A stretch of 28,721 bases of DNA from Methanobacterium sp. PtaB.Bin024 (GCA_002067065.1 MVPY01000096.1:1-28721), one strand, 5' to 3'; counted from the first letter of the stretch, positions 16,554 to 27,426 are shown. Numbers and translations: made by a program. Notes: generated by a model not told the origin, from the letters alone.

Positions 16554-18085
16554 CAGTAATCTCCTCCCAAATCCTCATACTCTTTTTTTTGTTCATCTAA
16601 TAATTTTTTCTGATTTTGGTGGGATTTCGACCATTCATCCACAATGTTCAAGTCTCCACCTGTGATCTTCCCTTTGAATTCATCTATCTTAACCAGGGTG
16701 GGAATTCGGGTCATTAAACCCAGTACGATAGCTTCACCAATATTCAAAGAGGGGAGTTGGGCAATGAGATCATCACTCAAGCTTTCACTGGCACGTTGTA
16801 CATGACTCTGATCAGTTGGTTCAACCAAACGAAGAATGATCATGTTATTGGCCTGTGAAAGAGCATCCGAGTCCAATGATTTTGGACTTTGACTAACCAG
16901 GCATAATCCTACTGAAAACTTACGCCCTTCCCTGGCAATTCGACTTATCCACAGTTTAGATTCGGTTTTCCTGTTTTGAGGTGCTAGAATATGGGCTTCT
17001 TCCAGGATCAGGAATATAGGGAATTCCAACCCATCTCCTGTTCTTAAAAATTCTTTCCTGCTGGCTAAAACATTGCGAAGGATATGGCTTACCACCACAT
17101 CTGATGCGAATTCATCAACTGAACCCAGATCCAGAATATTTGCTTTTCCCACTTTCAAATTGTCAATAATGTCCTTTGCTTCCAGACTGAGTATATTCCC
17201 ATATTTATCCCTCATGTGCTCCAGTTTGTTTAAAACATCAGCTATGGATTTCTTATCCGCTGTATTAGCTGATTTTAAATCAGGATCCTCTGCTTCCTGT
17301 AACCAACCTTCCAGCTTGCTCTGGATTAATGCAATAAAATCTTTCCCAGTGGCAGAACCCTGCATTAAACTTTTACGAGCCAATTTATAGGCTTTTAAGA
17401 AGTATCTTTCCTGGACATAAGCATTGGGAGGGATATTTGATAATTTTTTAATTTCACCAAATGACAGGTAGAGAGGATTGATCTGAGGTCTCATCACATT
17501 GACTTTGTCTTCCCCAAAATCAGTGTTCACATATTCAGAGTGCATGTCAAATATTAAAACACTGCCATTAACATCTAAAAGACCATCCACAATGATAGAT
17601 ACGGTATTGGATTTCCCGGCACCGGTCATGGCCAGAACTGCCAGGTGTCTTGAAACCATTTTATTGATATCAACTTCCAGGGCTACATCTTCTTGAGTTA
17701 TCAGGTGTCCAAGCTTCAGACCATATTTATCAACTTTAAATATTTCTTTTAGAACTTCAGAATCAGCAACTCGTATTTCTGTTCCAGGAGGTGCTGGTGT
17801 TCGGGGGATGCGAAGATCATCATCAATATCACCAAGTATCTTAACAGTCCCTTTCACGTAGTGGTCGTCACCTTCAATTGCTTTGAGTTTTTCTATGGTG
17901 AGAGGGTCGTATATTTGATCATTAATGGAAACACTCCCTCTTACCAGGGATTCAATCATTCCTAGGACTTTTTTCCCATCATATTCCATTGAAACATATT
18001 CCCCCACCCTGGGCATTTCCTTTGAGATGAAACTCACATCAACCAGTGATGTTTCTCCTATGCATCTTCCAATAACTTCACTCAT
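16553..18085 (-). CDS. herA: DNA repair helicase/translocase HerA
   Basis: A 510-residue hexameric FtsK-like ATPase that pumps DNA for the NurA nuclease in archaeal end resection. The N-terminal HAS beta-barrel domain covers about residues 1-115 (GETSLVDVSFISKEMPRVGEYV). Walker A is MTGAGKSNT (Lys158, Ser159), Walker B is IFLILEEAH (Glu362-Glu363), and the arginine-finger region includes SRIAREGRKFSVGL. VSQSPKSLDSDALSQANN is typical of the family. It overlaps nurA by 8 bp (ATGAGTGA) and mre11 by one base. Confidence 0.97.
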
Positions 18086-19139
18086 TTAACATTTCCCTCC
18101 CACTCTTCTCCAGGAACCCGATTATCTTGGAAAGATTTTCCAAATCAGTTTTACGTATTACAACATCATTATGTGCTTTTTTTAATAGTAAGGGGTATCC
18201 TTCTGCACTTATTCTTTTTATATCCTTAAGTAAATTTTTAATATCCTTTTCTTCAGCATGGTAAGGTAATTCAAACTTTAAAATATTTTTATGGTCTTCT
18301 AATCTGGCATAGAAGATGGTGAAGGTCAAACTCTTTAGAAAATCATTTCTAACCGGAAAGTCTCTTTTCACGTCAGAAACATTTGAGTATCTTGGCTTAG
18401 AATACCCTTGTTTTTTACTGTACATATCAAATATAGCCATGTCAGGCACTTTTGAATCGAAGTATTCAGTACTGGTGGATGTTTTGGAGATAGCCACTAT
18501 TTTTTTATTTTGTTCCATTAATTCGCTTATGGCAAGAAGGTTTTCTAAGTTTTCTAAGTAGATCATTGGTTCAGTATTGTCATTAAATTCATCTGCAATG
18601 TCACCAGCAAATTTGGATGATGTTATTTTAATGTTCGAACTTTTTAGCTCTTCTTCGAGGAGAGGCAGATATTTTTCCCTTATCTTTTCTTTTATCTGCT
18701 CTTTGAGTTCTTTTTCGATGGGAAAAGGTCGTATAAGGTTTCCCAAAATAGACCCATCAAAGAGGAATAAATCAACATCATGTTCTTTAAACATTGTCAG
18801 AGCATTTTTAATTTCGAATATTCCCATATAACTCCTTAAACGATCTTCAACATATTTATGGTGGGATATGATGTCGATTTCAGAGCTTTCAACCCTTTTA
18901 ATTCCTGTGGATGTGTGGACTATGCCTTCTGCATCGATAGCATAAAATATGAATGGTAAAAACTTACGTTTATTGATACTTCCATCACCTGCGGCAATAT
19001 TTGCATCTAATACGCTTTCTTCTATAGGATAATCTACCCATTGTCCAGAAGCATCGACTTGGGATAATTCAATTTCCTCTAATTTTTCATTGATCCTGTC
19101 TTTCTTTTTCAAGGCCTTTTCATAAAGTGAATCCAGCAT
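18078..19139 (-). CDS. nurA: DNA repair nuclease NurA
   Basis: A 353-residue RNase H-fold nuclease that resects 5' DNA ends with HerA. The catalytic motifs are AAGDGSIN (Asp52) and LFLFDGSIL (Asp128), 76 residues apart as in Sulfolobus NurA; other conserved stretches are VAISKTSTSTEYF, FYARLEDH and LPYHAE followed by the KAHNDVVI segment. The frame is open to an ATG at 19169, but that start has no ribosome site, while ATG 19139 has GAGGG 5 nt upstream, so I prefer it. It is the first gene of the overlapping nurA-herA-mre11-rad50 operon; a promoter should lie in 19140-19270, a short AT-rich divergent region shared with the small gene at 19279. Confidence 0.95.
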   Translation of the reverse strand: MLDSLYEKALKKKDRINEKLEEIELSQVDASGQWVDYPIEESVLDANIAAGDGSINKRKFLPFIFYAIDAEGIVHTSTGIKRVESSEIDIISHHKYVEDRLRSYMGIFEIKNALTMFKEHDVDLFLFDGSILGNLIRPFPIEKELKEQIKEKIREKYLPLLEEELKSSNIKITSSKFAGDIADEFNDNTEPMIYLENLENLLAISELMEQNKKIVAISKTSTSTEYFDSKVPDMAIFDMYSKKQGYSKPRYSNVSDVKRDFPVRNDFLKSLTFTIFYARLEDHKNILKFELPYHAEEKDIKNLLKDIKRISAEGYPLLLKKAHNDVVIRKTDLENLSKIIGFLEKSGREMLNE

Positions 19140-19278
19140 ATGATCCCTCAAAACTAATATAAAATCCATTAAACCGGCTTTTAGGATAAATAAGCCAATA
19201 TGAGTAATTGAACTTTACAAGTATATTTTACTCTCATTAATTTAAAACTTTATTTATTAATAGAGCTGTAACCAATCT

Positions 19279-19458
19279 ATGATTATGACCGCCCTCACAC
19301 CCCAACAAAAAAGGGTCTTAAATAGCATCAGAGTATTTCAAGCAGAATACCCGGAAGGAGTTCCATACAACATCTTTAAACTGGATTTGAACATTCCTGA
19401 AGAAGACCTCACCTCAATTTTAGGATACCTTGGGGAAGAATGGCACATTTCCCGTTAA
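19279..19458 (+). CDS. Small winged-helix-like protein, probably the 5' half of a gene split by a stop
   Basis: This frame encodes 59 residues (ATG 19279, or ATG 19285) beginning MTALTPQQKRVLNSIRVFQA and continuing with helix-turn-helix-like spacing (PYNIFKLDLNIPEEDLTSILGYLGEE) before TAA at 19456-19458. The next codons stay in the same frame and read DGVIILKKESK straight into the ATG of the next gene at 19492. The pair looks like one DNA-binding-like protein interrupted by a single nonsense codon; AAA to TAA would be enough. A TATA-like TTTATTTA near 19250 suggests a leaderless or very short leader transcript. I do not recognise the family. Confidence 0.5.
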   Translation: MIMTALTPQQKRVLNSIRVFQAEYPEGVPYNIFKLDLNIPEEDLTSILGYLGEEWHISR

Positions 19459-19491
19459 GATGGGGTTATAATTCTAAAAAAGGAGTCTAAA

Positions 19492-19839
19492 ATGGATCAA
19501 GAAGCCAACATCCCTGAAACACAATCAGAAGAAAATGCCAAAGTGACAGATGAACATGGAAGTTCTAATTTATCGATTGATGATAGTGAGGGAAAAGTAG
19601 ATGAAGCTGGACATAAAAACCAGCTTTCTGAAAAAGAGCAAAGATCTCTGGAAATAATCAGAGAAGTAGTTGATGGTTCAGGAAACATTTCCAGGACATT
19701 CCTGGAGGGAACTCTTCTTTACGGGGAATTAAAGTTAAACAACATCAGTATGTACAATTTGGTAACTTCTTTGGAAAATAAAGGCATTTTAAAGAAGATT
19801 CAGCTTACTGATGGGGAATATTATCATTTCACTCCATGA
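19492..19839 (+). CDS. Protein of unknown function, 3' half of a possible split gene
   Basis: A 115-residue product: an acidic, low-complexity linker (residues 1-45, rich in E, D, S) followed by a compact C-terminal domain (LSEKEQRSLEIIREVVDGSGNISRTFLEGTL then LVTSLENKGILKKI and DGEYYHFTP) that looks like a winged helix ending in a beta wing. AAGGAG lies about 7 nt before the ATG, so it can be translated on its own. It is in the same frame as 19279-19458 with only one TAA and 11 codons between. The intact ancestor would have had two winged-helix-like domains joined by an acidic linker. Function is unknown. Confidence 0.7.
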   Translation: MDQEANIPETQSEENAKVTDEHGSSNLSIDDSEGKVDEAGHKNQLSEKEQRSLEIIREVVDGSGNISRTFLEGTLLYGELKLNNISMYNLVTSLENKGILKKIQLTDGEYYHFTP

Positions 19840-19873
19840 ATTGCCATTATAGAAATAAATAATGAATAAGGAG

Positions 19874-20377
19874 TTATAACCAGCGGTATGGGTTAAATTC
19901 CGAGGGTGGAATATACAACACCTCAGCATAGCCCTCCTTCAAAAGCTCCTGATTCAGGTTCACACCATCCACATAGACCACGGCCAGTGTGCGGCCGTAT
20001 TTATCCGTATTTTTAGCATCATCAATGTCCAAACCCACGGTTTTGCCTAGACACATCTTTTTAACAAAATTTTTAGCTTCTTTATATCCAGATTCTCCTC
20101 TTTCAGGAGTGTCAACCCCAACAAAACGTATTCTACCCACCCCTTCCACATCTATGGTGTCTCCATCCACCACATTGTAACAGGTACCACTCACCTCAAC
20201 ATTCTGACTTTCAGAACTGGTAGTGGTGACGGTACTTGTGTTTGTGGATTCTGTTATGTTATTTATTGTGTTGGATGAGTCATTGTATTGATCTGTCTGA
20301 TCTGATTCATTATAGGTGCAACCGGAAACAGCCAGGACCATGATCAGGGTTATAATCAAAAAATATTGTAATCTCAT
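19874..20377 (-). CDS. Thermonuclease-like (SNase family) lipoprotein, short C-terminus
   Basis: The 167-residue product starts with a lipoprotein signal (hydrophobic residues 4-18, lipobox AVSGC with Cys20), then a Ser/Thr/Asn-rich linker (21-62) and an SNase domain. Catalytic positions equivalent to staphylococcal Arg35, Glu43 and Arg87 are Arg84 (IRFVGVDTPE), Glu92 and Arg129 (DKYGRTLAVV); Asp71 and Asp73 in DGDT fit the calcium site. The domain ends abruptly at FNPYRWL, about 20 residues before the usual final helix, and no continuation is visible after the stop. It is probably membrane-anchored and faces outside, where it could degrade nucleic acids. It is transcribed away from galE. Confidence 0.85.
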   Translation of the reverse strand: MRLQYFLIITLIMVLAVSGCTYNESDQTDQYNDSSNTINNITESTNTSTVTTTSSESQNVEVSGTCYNVVDGDTIDVEGVGRIRFVGVDTPERGESGYKEAKNFVKKMCLGKTVGLDIDDAKNTDKYGRTLAVVYVDGVNLNQELLKEGYAEVLYIPPSEFNPYRWL

Positions 20378-20573
20378 TACATCGCCTTTATATTATTCCA
20401 CACAATCTCTATTATCCCATTATAATCATTTTTCTCTTATTATAAAGGTTGTTGGTGAAAATATATCTATTCATCTACTATTTATCTACTTCATCTGATT
20501 CTATTCATTTAACATATCGGACTGGTTTTATCCTTACGATGGGGTTAAATGTAATAAAATCCAAGAGATAAGC

Positions 20574-21548
20574 ATGATACTGATAACTGGAGGAGCAGGA
20601 TACATAGGGGCACATGCCAATAAAGAGCTTAACCTTGCAGGATACGACACACTGGTCCTAGATAACATGAGCTATGGTCATGAAGATTTCCTGAAATGGG
20701 GAGACTATGAAAATGTTGATTTAGGCGATCTGGATTCCCTACGGGATGTTTTCAGGGAATACGACATCGATGCGGTTATGCATTTTGCAGCATTCACCTA
20801 TGTAGGAGAATCAGTGGAAGATCCCCAAAAATATTACATAAACAACCTGAAAAACACCCTCAACCTTCTCCAGGTAATGAATGAATTTAAGGTAACAAAA
20901 ATGGTTTTCTCCTCAACCTGTGCAACCTACGGAAACCCCCAGGAAATCCCCATAACCGAAACCCACCCTCAAAACCCCATAAGCCCTTATGGTAAAGCTA
21001 AACTCATGGTGGAACAGGTTTTAGCAGATTACAGTTCTGCCTATGGTCTTTGTTATGTTTCTCTCCGTTATTTCAACGCTGCTGGTGCAGATCCAGAAGA
21101 CGAGATAGGAGAAAGACACGACCCGGAAACCCACCTCATACCACTCATCTTAGACGCAGCTATAGGGAAAAGAGAGGATATAAAGATATTCGGCACAGAC
21201 TACCCCACCCCAGACGGAACATGCATCAGGGATTACATACACGTCACAGACCTGGCAGATGCCCATATAAAATCCCTAAAATATCTAGAAAATGATGGTA
21301 AAAGTGATGTTTTCAACCTGGGAAATGGAAACGGATTCTCGGTGAGGGAAGTAATAGAGGAAGCCATAAAAGTCACCGGCAAAAAAATTAAAGCCACCGA
21401 AACTGACAGAAGACCTGGTGATCCTCCTATACTTGTGGGAAGTGCTGATAAAGCTCGCGAAATCCTGAAATGGCAACCAAAATATGATGATCTAAGTAGA
21501 ATCATCAGCACGGCCTGGGAATGGCATAAAAAAGATAATCAAAACTAA
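20574..21548 (+). CDS. galE: UDP-glucose 4-epimerase
   Basis: A 324-residue extended SDR enzyme interconverting UDP-glucose and UDP-galactose. The NAD motif GGAGYIGA is at 6-13; VMHFAAFTYVGESVEDP and FSSTCATYG (Thr115 at the catalytic Ser/Thr position) follow; the active Tyr-x3-Lys is Tyr139/Lys143 in SPYGKAK; RYFNAAGADP and DGTCIRDYIHVTDLADAH are typical GalE motifs. No clear ribosome site precedes the ATG, so a leaderless transcript is possible. It converges with galU, which makes its substrate. Confidence 0.96.
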   Translation: MILITGGAGYIGAHANKELNLAGYDTLVLDNMSYGHEDFLKWGDYENVDLGDLDSLRDVFREYDIDAVMHFAAFTYVGESVEDPQKYYINNLKNTLNLLQVMNEFKVTKMVFSSTCATYGNPQEIPITETHPQNPISPYGKAKLMVEQVLADYSSAYGLCYVSLRYFNAAGADPEDEIGERHDPETHLIPLILDAAIGKREDIKIFGTDYPTPDGTCIRDYIHVTDLADAHIKSLKYLENDGKSDVFNLGNGNGFSVREVIEEAIKVTGKKIKATETDRRPGDPPILVGSADKAREILKWQPKYDDLSRIISTAWEWHKKDNQN

Positions 21549-21609
21549 TTAAAAAAATTTTATATTTTTTGAAGGAATTTTTATACTTTTAGAATTATTC
21601 TTTGTTTTG

Positions 21610-22455
<846 letters not shown>

Positions 22456-22524
22456 AATCTTGCCTCTCTCATGTATTTTAAACCTTCTAATAATGTATTA
22501 AGAATATTGATTTTAAGATTTTTA

Positions 22525-22936
22525 TGGACTTATCAAGGTTGCATCATCTTCACTGTAGTTTCCCTTACAACCATCATAGACAAATCACTGGAAACATAGA
22601 TCAACTTGGATCCAGTCCTCCTACAGGTTTGGATTATGTTTTTTTTGGTTCCATGAACATTCAGGCCAAACCTCAGTAGGATATTTTCGCAATAATTTAC
22701 ATTGGTAAGGGCAGCAGATATAATTTACATTGGTAAGAGCAGCAGATGTATGACCACATCTGGATGCAGATGACATATTTTGTCTTTAACATCCTTTTGG
22801 TTAGTTACATCCAGGGAATGGTGTCTTTATCAGGATTCTGGTGGTGGGTAGGGATAATTTTGTAGTCTCGACTTGCCACGTCCTGGAAGCTGGAGCCTAA
22901 CAATTCACTTCCTCCAGTTACCAAAAGACGATCCAT
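22525..22936 (-). pseudogene. rmlD: Broken dTDP-4-dehydrorhamnose reductase (rmlD)
   Basis: The minus strand starts MDRLLVTGGSELLGSSFQDV, an RmlD/RfbD N-terminus with GGSG changed to GGSE. The frame breaks after about 43 codons (IPWM then stop). Further RmlD segments continue in other frames: VTNQKDVKDKICHLHPDVVIH, then a 28-bp tandem duplication, then NIIQTCRRTGSKLIYVSSD and GNYSEDDAT. It ends about 140 residues in, where the Tyr-x3-Lys part should begin, so the catalytic half is missing. It is divergent from rmlC (60 bp) and upstream of galU. Multiple frameshifts and the truncation leave no functional product. Confidence 0.88.
22693..22748. repeat. 28-bp tandem duplication in rmlD remnant
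   Basis: TAATTTACATTGGTAAGGGC (22693 on) is repeated from 22721 with one difference (GGG to GAG) as two adjacent 28-bp units. Because 28 is not a multiple of 3, it shifts the rmlD frame at the LTNVNY segment. Confidence 0.85.
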
Positions 22937-22996
22937 GGTAATGGTTAATAAGAGCGAGATATATAAAACTTTCCAAGAAGAATAAACGGTGTATTT

Positions 22997-23464
<468 letters not shown>

Positions 23465-23487
23465 AAAAAGGATTGCTGGTGCTCTAA

Positions 23488-24423
<936 letters not shown>

Positions 24424-24495
24424 AACCTCATCCCCATTATTTTTATATTTATTCTAAGCTTTCACTGTAAAACCATTTTTTAATATAAACATAAA

Positions 24496-24804
24496 CTATA
24501 AATCTATTTCAATTTTTTTTAAAATATCAAAAAAAGTTTTCTCACCAATTCCACTTATTTTAAGCGTCTTTTGACGACTTTTATGTCCGGATAGGATCTC
24601 TGTGTGGTGACCGGTTAATTTGGAGAATTCTTTCATTATCTCCTTGTTGGCCTTCCCCTTGGTGGGTGGTGCTTTTATTTTAACCTCCAGAGTCTGCCTC
24701 CACTGGTTGTACCCGGTGATCTGAAATTGGCCAGAGTTAGGAGATACCTCTATCTGCACGGTTATTCCATCAGGAGTGGTTCTAACTGCCTCCACTTTCA
24801 ACAT
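24496..24804 (-). CDS. DUF167/YggU family protein
   Basis: A 102-residue member of the UPF0235 family, small alpha/beta proteins of unknown function found in archaea and bacteria. The core is recognisable: ITVQIEVSPNSGQF, LEVKIKAPPTKGKANKEIMK (the PPxxGKAN motif) and TEILSGHKSRQKTLKI. It stands alone, pointing toward rmlB. Confidence 0.9.
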   Translation of the reverse strand: MLKVEAVRTTPDGITVQIEVSPNSGQFQITGYNQWRQTLEVKIKAPPTKGKANKEIMKEFSKLTGHHTEILSGHKSRQKTLKISGIGEKTFFDILKKIEIDL

Positions 24805-25043
24805 CCCTTTATTCTAAATAAATATCTCTTCAGTCTAATTAGATAATACATTATGTGTTATAATTTATTTTTTCATGAATTAAATGGTTTTTTATCCATT
24901 TAAATAGTGGGCTGGTCATTAGAGGTAACCTTTAAATAGTGAAAACCCTGTTTAATCTTACCTTTTCACCCCATTTTTAATAGTTATCACATGCACTCTT
25001 AATACTAAACATTATACTTCCCAACATATAAAAAAATAATTCT

Positions 25044-26213
25044 ATGAACGTTGTCGATGATCCTATCTTCCAACAATTAATACAAGACCGTGGATTAAAA
25101 ACAGCCACAATCAAATCATACCAATATGCACTATCAAAATTCTGTAAAATAACCAATCACACGCCTACCAATTTAATAGAAGAAGCAGAGGATGAAGAAG
25201 ACCAAAACATCAGACTAAGAAGACGAAAAATAACACAATATTTCCATGCGTTCCTGAAATACTTACAAGAATTAGATCATAGTTATGAAAGCATTGATAA
25301 ACAAATAAGCATCATAAGAACATTTTATTTCCATTATGACATTGAATTACCCAAAAAACTAAAGTTAAAAAATGAACAATCATCTGAACTAAAAATACCA
25401 AGCATAGATGAGATTAAATTTGCATTAAAAAATAGTAATCCCTGTTTTGAAGCAATCATAGTCCTTATGTGCAGCAGTGCCATGGGCAGATCTGAAATAA
25501 TTAACCTCACTATCCAGGATATGATCAATAGTGTTTCCAAGTATCAGAAAATCAGCCTAGATGACCTGCAAGATGTGGGTGGAATGAGGAAGGAATTACT
25601 CAAAAATGTTGAAGGACCCCTCACATGGAAAATACGTCGCATTAAAACTAGTTTTGATTATGTTACTTTCAGCACACCAGAGAGCCTTGAATACATTTTA
25701 CTTTACCTGGAGAGCAAAAAACCAGTGCAATCATTTGATGATCAATTGTTCATGAACAAATGGGGAAACCCTCTCACCTACAAAACATTCAGCCAATACT
25801 TCAGAGACCTTAACATCCGGTGCGGGTTTGGCATACAGGGTCGCTCAATCTATTTCAGAAGTCACAACCTCCGGAAATGGTTTGCCCAACAACTAGAAAA
25901 CACTACACTGGGATATATGAATACACGTAGGCTTATGGGACACCAGGTCTATGACCAGACTAGCAGACGATATTTTAAAACAAATGAAGAAGTTTTGTAC
26001 AACTTGTATTTAGATAATATGAATGTTGTGTCTATTTTCAGCAATCTCCAAGTGTTCAACCACACTTCTGAGGAAGTTAAGGGGTTGCAGGAAGAACTTA
26101 AACGACGTGATGAACGTGACCAGGCCCGGGATGAAGAACTAAGACAAATGCGCAAGGATCTAGATCGAGCAATGCAGATTAAAATAATGGAAGAAAACCT
26201 AACAAAAGAATAA
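25044..26213 (+). CDS. Tyrosine recombinase/integrase with coiled-coil tail
   Basis: A 389-residue phage-integrase-family recombinase. The N-terminal SAM-like core-binding domain spans about 8-105; the catalytic set is complete: Arg149 (AMGRSE), Lys201, His274-x2-Arg277 (SHNLRKWF), His300 (LMGHQ) and Tyr310 (SRRYF). After residue 340 comes a strongly charged coiled coil (EEVKGLQEELKRRDERDQAR ... LDRAMQIKIMEENLTKE). No ribosome site is seen, and CATATAAA at 25025-25032 lies close to the ATG, so the mRNA may be leaderless. No tRNA or paired attachment site is visible nearby. Its tail is copied in a small frame just downstream. Confidence 0.93.
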   Translation: MNVVDDPIFQQLIQDRGLKTATIKSYQYALSKFCKITNHTPTNLIEEAEDEEDQNIRLRRRKITQYFHAFLKYLQELDHSYESIDKQISIIRTFYFHYDIELPKKLKLKNEQSSELKIPSIDEIKFALKNSNPCFEAIIVLMCSSAMGRSEIINLTIQDMINSVSKYQKISLDDLQDVGGMRKELLKNVEGPLTWKIRRIKTSFDYVTFSTPESLEYILLYLESKKPVQSFDDQLFMNKWGNPLTYKTFSQYFRDLNIRCGFGIQGRSIYFRSHNLRKWFAQQLENTTLGYMNTRRLMGHQVYDQTSRRYFKTNEEVLYNLYLDNMNVVSIFSNLQVFNHTSEEVKGLQEELKRRDERDQARDEELRQMRKDLDRAMQIKIMEENLTKE

Positions 26214-26241
26214 CCATTATTTGACATGTTATTTGGCCACC

Positions 26242-26388
26242 ATGATTAAAGAATTCCCTAAATCATTAAAGAACATAACAACAAAAGCCAAAGACCGAGA
26301 AATCCAACAACTACGCCGAGACGTAGACAGAGCACTGCAAATTCAAAAAATGGAAGAAAACCTAACAAAAAAAATGAACCAAATTTAA
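26242..26388 (+). CDS. Orphan copy of the recombinase C-terminal tail
   Basis: A 48-codon frame whose last part, RRDVDRALQIQKMEENLTKK, closely copies the end of the upstream recombinase (RKDLDRAMQIKIMEENLTKE). The first part (MIKEFPKSLKNITTKAKDRE) is not obviously from the recombinase. It could be a fragment of a second, deleted recombinase gene or a short coiled-coil protein able to pair with the recombinase tail. No strong ribosome site is visible. Confidence 0.45.
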   Translation: MIKEFPKSLKNITTKAKDREIQQLRRDVDRALQIQKMEENLTKKMNQI

Positions 26389-26430
26389 ATAAGGAATAGA
26401 ATCATTTTAAAAAATAAAAAGAGAGAAATG

Positions 26431-26550
26431 TTAACGTGACCTTCTCATTTCTCTCTTAATATCCCTTTCAATTTCTCTTTCAGCCTTTTTTATTTCTCGT
26501 TTGAGTTCTCGCTCAAACTTGGCTTTGTCGAATTTAAATTCAATTCGCAT
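26431..26550 (-). CDS. 39-residue highly charged helical microprotein
   Basis: This frame starts MRIEFKFDKAKFERELKREI and continues as Lys/Arg/Glu-rich helix to RSR. It has one of the best ribosome sites in the window (AAAGGAGGTTGA, 6 nt before ATG 26550). It is antisense-oriented to the recombinase and lies just past its duplicated tail. No family is recognised. The heptad-like charge pattern suggests coiled-coil or nucleic-acid binding. Confidence 0.6.
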   Translation of the reverse strand: MRIEFKFDKAKFERELKREIKKAEREIERDIKREMRRSR

Positions 26551-27426
26551 ATATTCAACCTCCTTTTTCTTTGTTGGCAAATAAGAGGTTTAAAGAAAAA
26601 TAAGGTGTCTTTTTACGAGAAAAACAAGAAATAGTTACTCCAAAACAAAAATGAGATAAGGCATATAGCAAATGTTATATACTATTAATTTTTTATATAC
26701 CTACTATACTCATTTGCTTGGGTTGTTTTGTTTTGCTCTTGATCAACTTGGTTTGGTCGCTCGGTTGATCAATGAGACACTTTTTCTTTAATTCTCACAT
26801 TATTTGCTAAAACCTTCTATCTACTTGAGGCTATATAAAGGTATTGAAATTATTCTATTTTGGGCATATCCTATGGGTGATTTATTCTATTTTTTCATGA
26901 TCTTTGCATTATATTGATAGTTCGAGATCAGAAAAGTATAAATAATAAAATTAAATTGATCTGATGGTTGGTAATTAGTAGAAACGACTAGTTTTACAGA
27001 AAGTAAAATTTGAATTAAATTAACTTTTACTATTTTTAATAGATAAAAAAGTAAATTAACTACAAGCTATTCGAACGTTTTTTAATCTAATTCTAATTTT
27101 AAGTGCTCTAAATAATTTTTCAATTATCAAATATTGGTATAAACTTAAATTTATTTCTTTTATTAAAGAATTATTTTTCGGTTCAAAATAGATATAACTT
27201 CTTACATGATCTACCCCCAACCATAATAATAAGAGAGTGAATATAATTAAAATACAAGGTTAAAAGACTTGAAAGTTAGATAAACAAAAAGATGAAGAAA
27301 TAACGTGCAAATGTTGACCGAACATTGCATTTGCAAAAGATAAATCAAAATTTGAATGAATAATGAAAAATTATATAATTTTTATTAAGTCAGAAGAATA
27401 TTCATGAACTTAAAGAGGAGTAATTA
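26551..27426. other. Long AT-rich non-coding spacer
   Basis: These 876 bp contain no gene I can support. Features within are an exact 9-bp inverted repeat at 26739-26772, a TATA-like TATATAAAG near 26832, an inverted repeat AGTAAAA/TTTTACT near 27000-27030, nested inverted repeats at 27306-27335, and the promoter of the ATPase gene (TTATATAA at 27371-27378). The composition is notably more AT-rich than the housekeeping regions. Confidence 0.6.
26739..26772. repeat. Exact 9-bp inverted repeat in the spacer
   Basis: TTGATCAAC (26739-26747) and GTTGATCAA (26764-26772) flank a 16-bp G/T-rich spacer (TTGGTTTGGTCGCTCG). Each arm is itself partly palindromic around TGATCA. Its position near the recombinase makes a recombination or regulatory site conceivable. 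Confidence 0.5.

Noticed and set aside
19456..19458. Stop codon readthrough by pyrrolysine in the split frame
   Set aside because: The codon is TAA, not TAG, and pyrrolysine use is not expected in Methanobacteriales.
24805..25043. tRNA-linked integration site in front of the recombinase
   Set aside because: No cloverleaf-like sequence or tRNA 3' end can be found; the short repeat TTTAAATAGTG seen twice here looks like promoter sequence.
26875..26920. 14-codon hydrophobic frame (ATGGGTGATTTATTC...)
   Set aside because: Too short, without a ribosome site, and expected by chance in AT-rich sequence.
26389..27426. CRISPR array or defence repeat cluster in the long spacer
   Set aside because: I found no regularly spaced direct repeats; only isolated inverted repeats are present.
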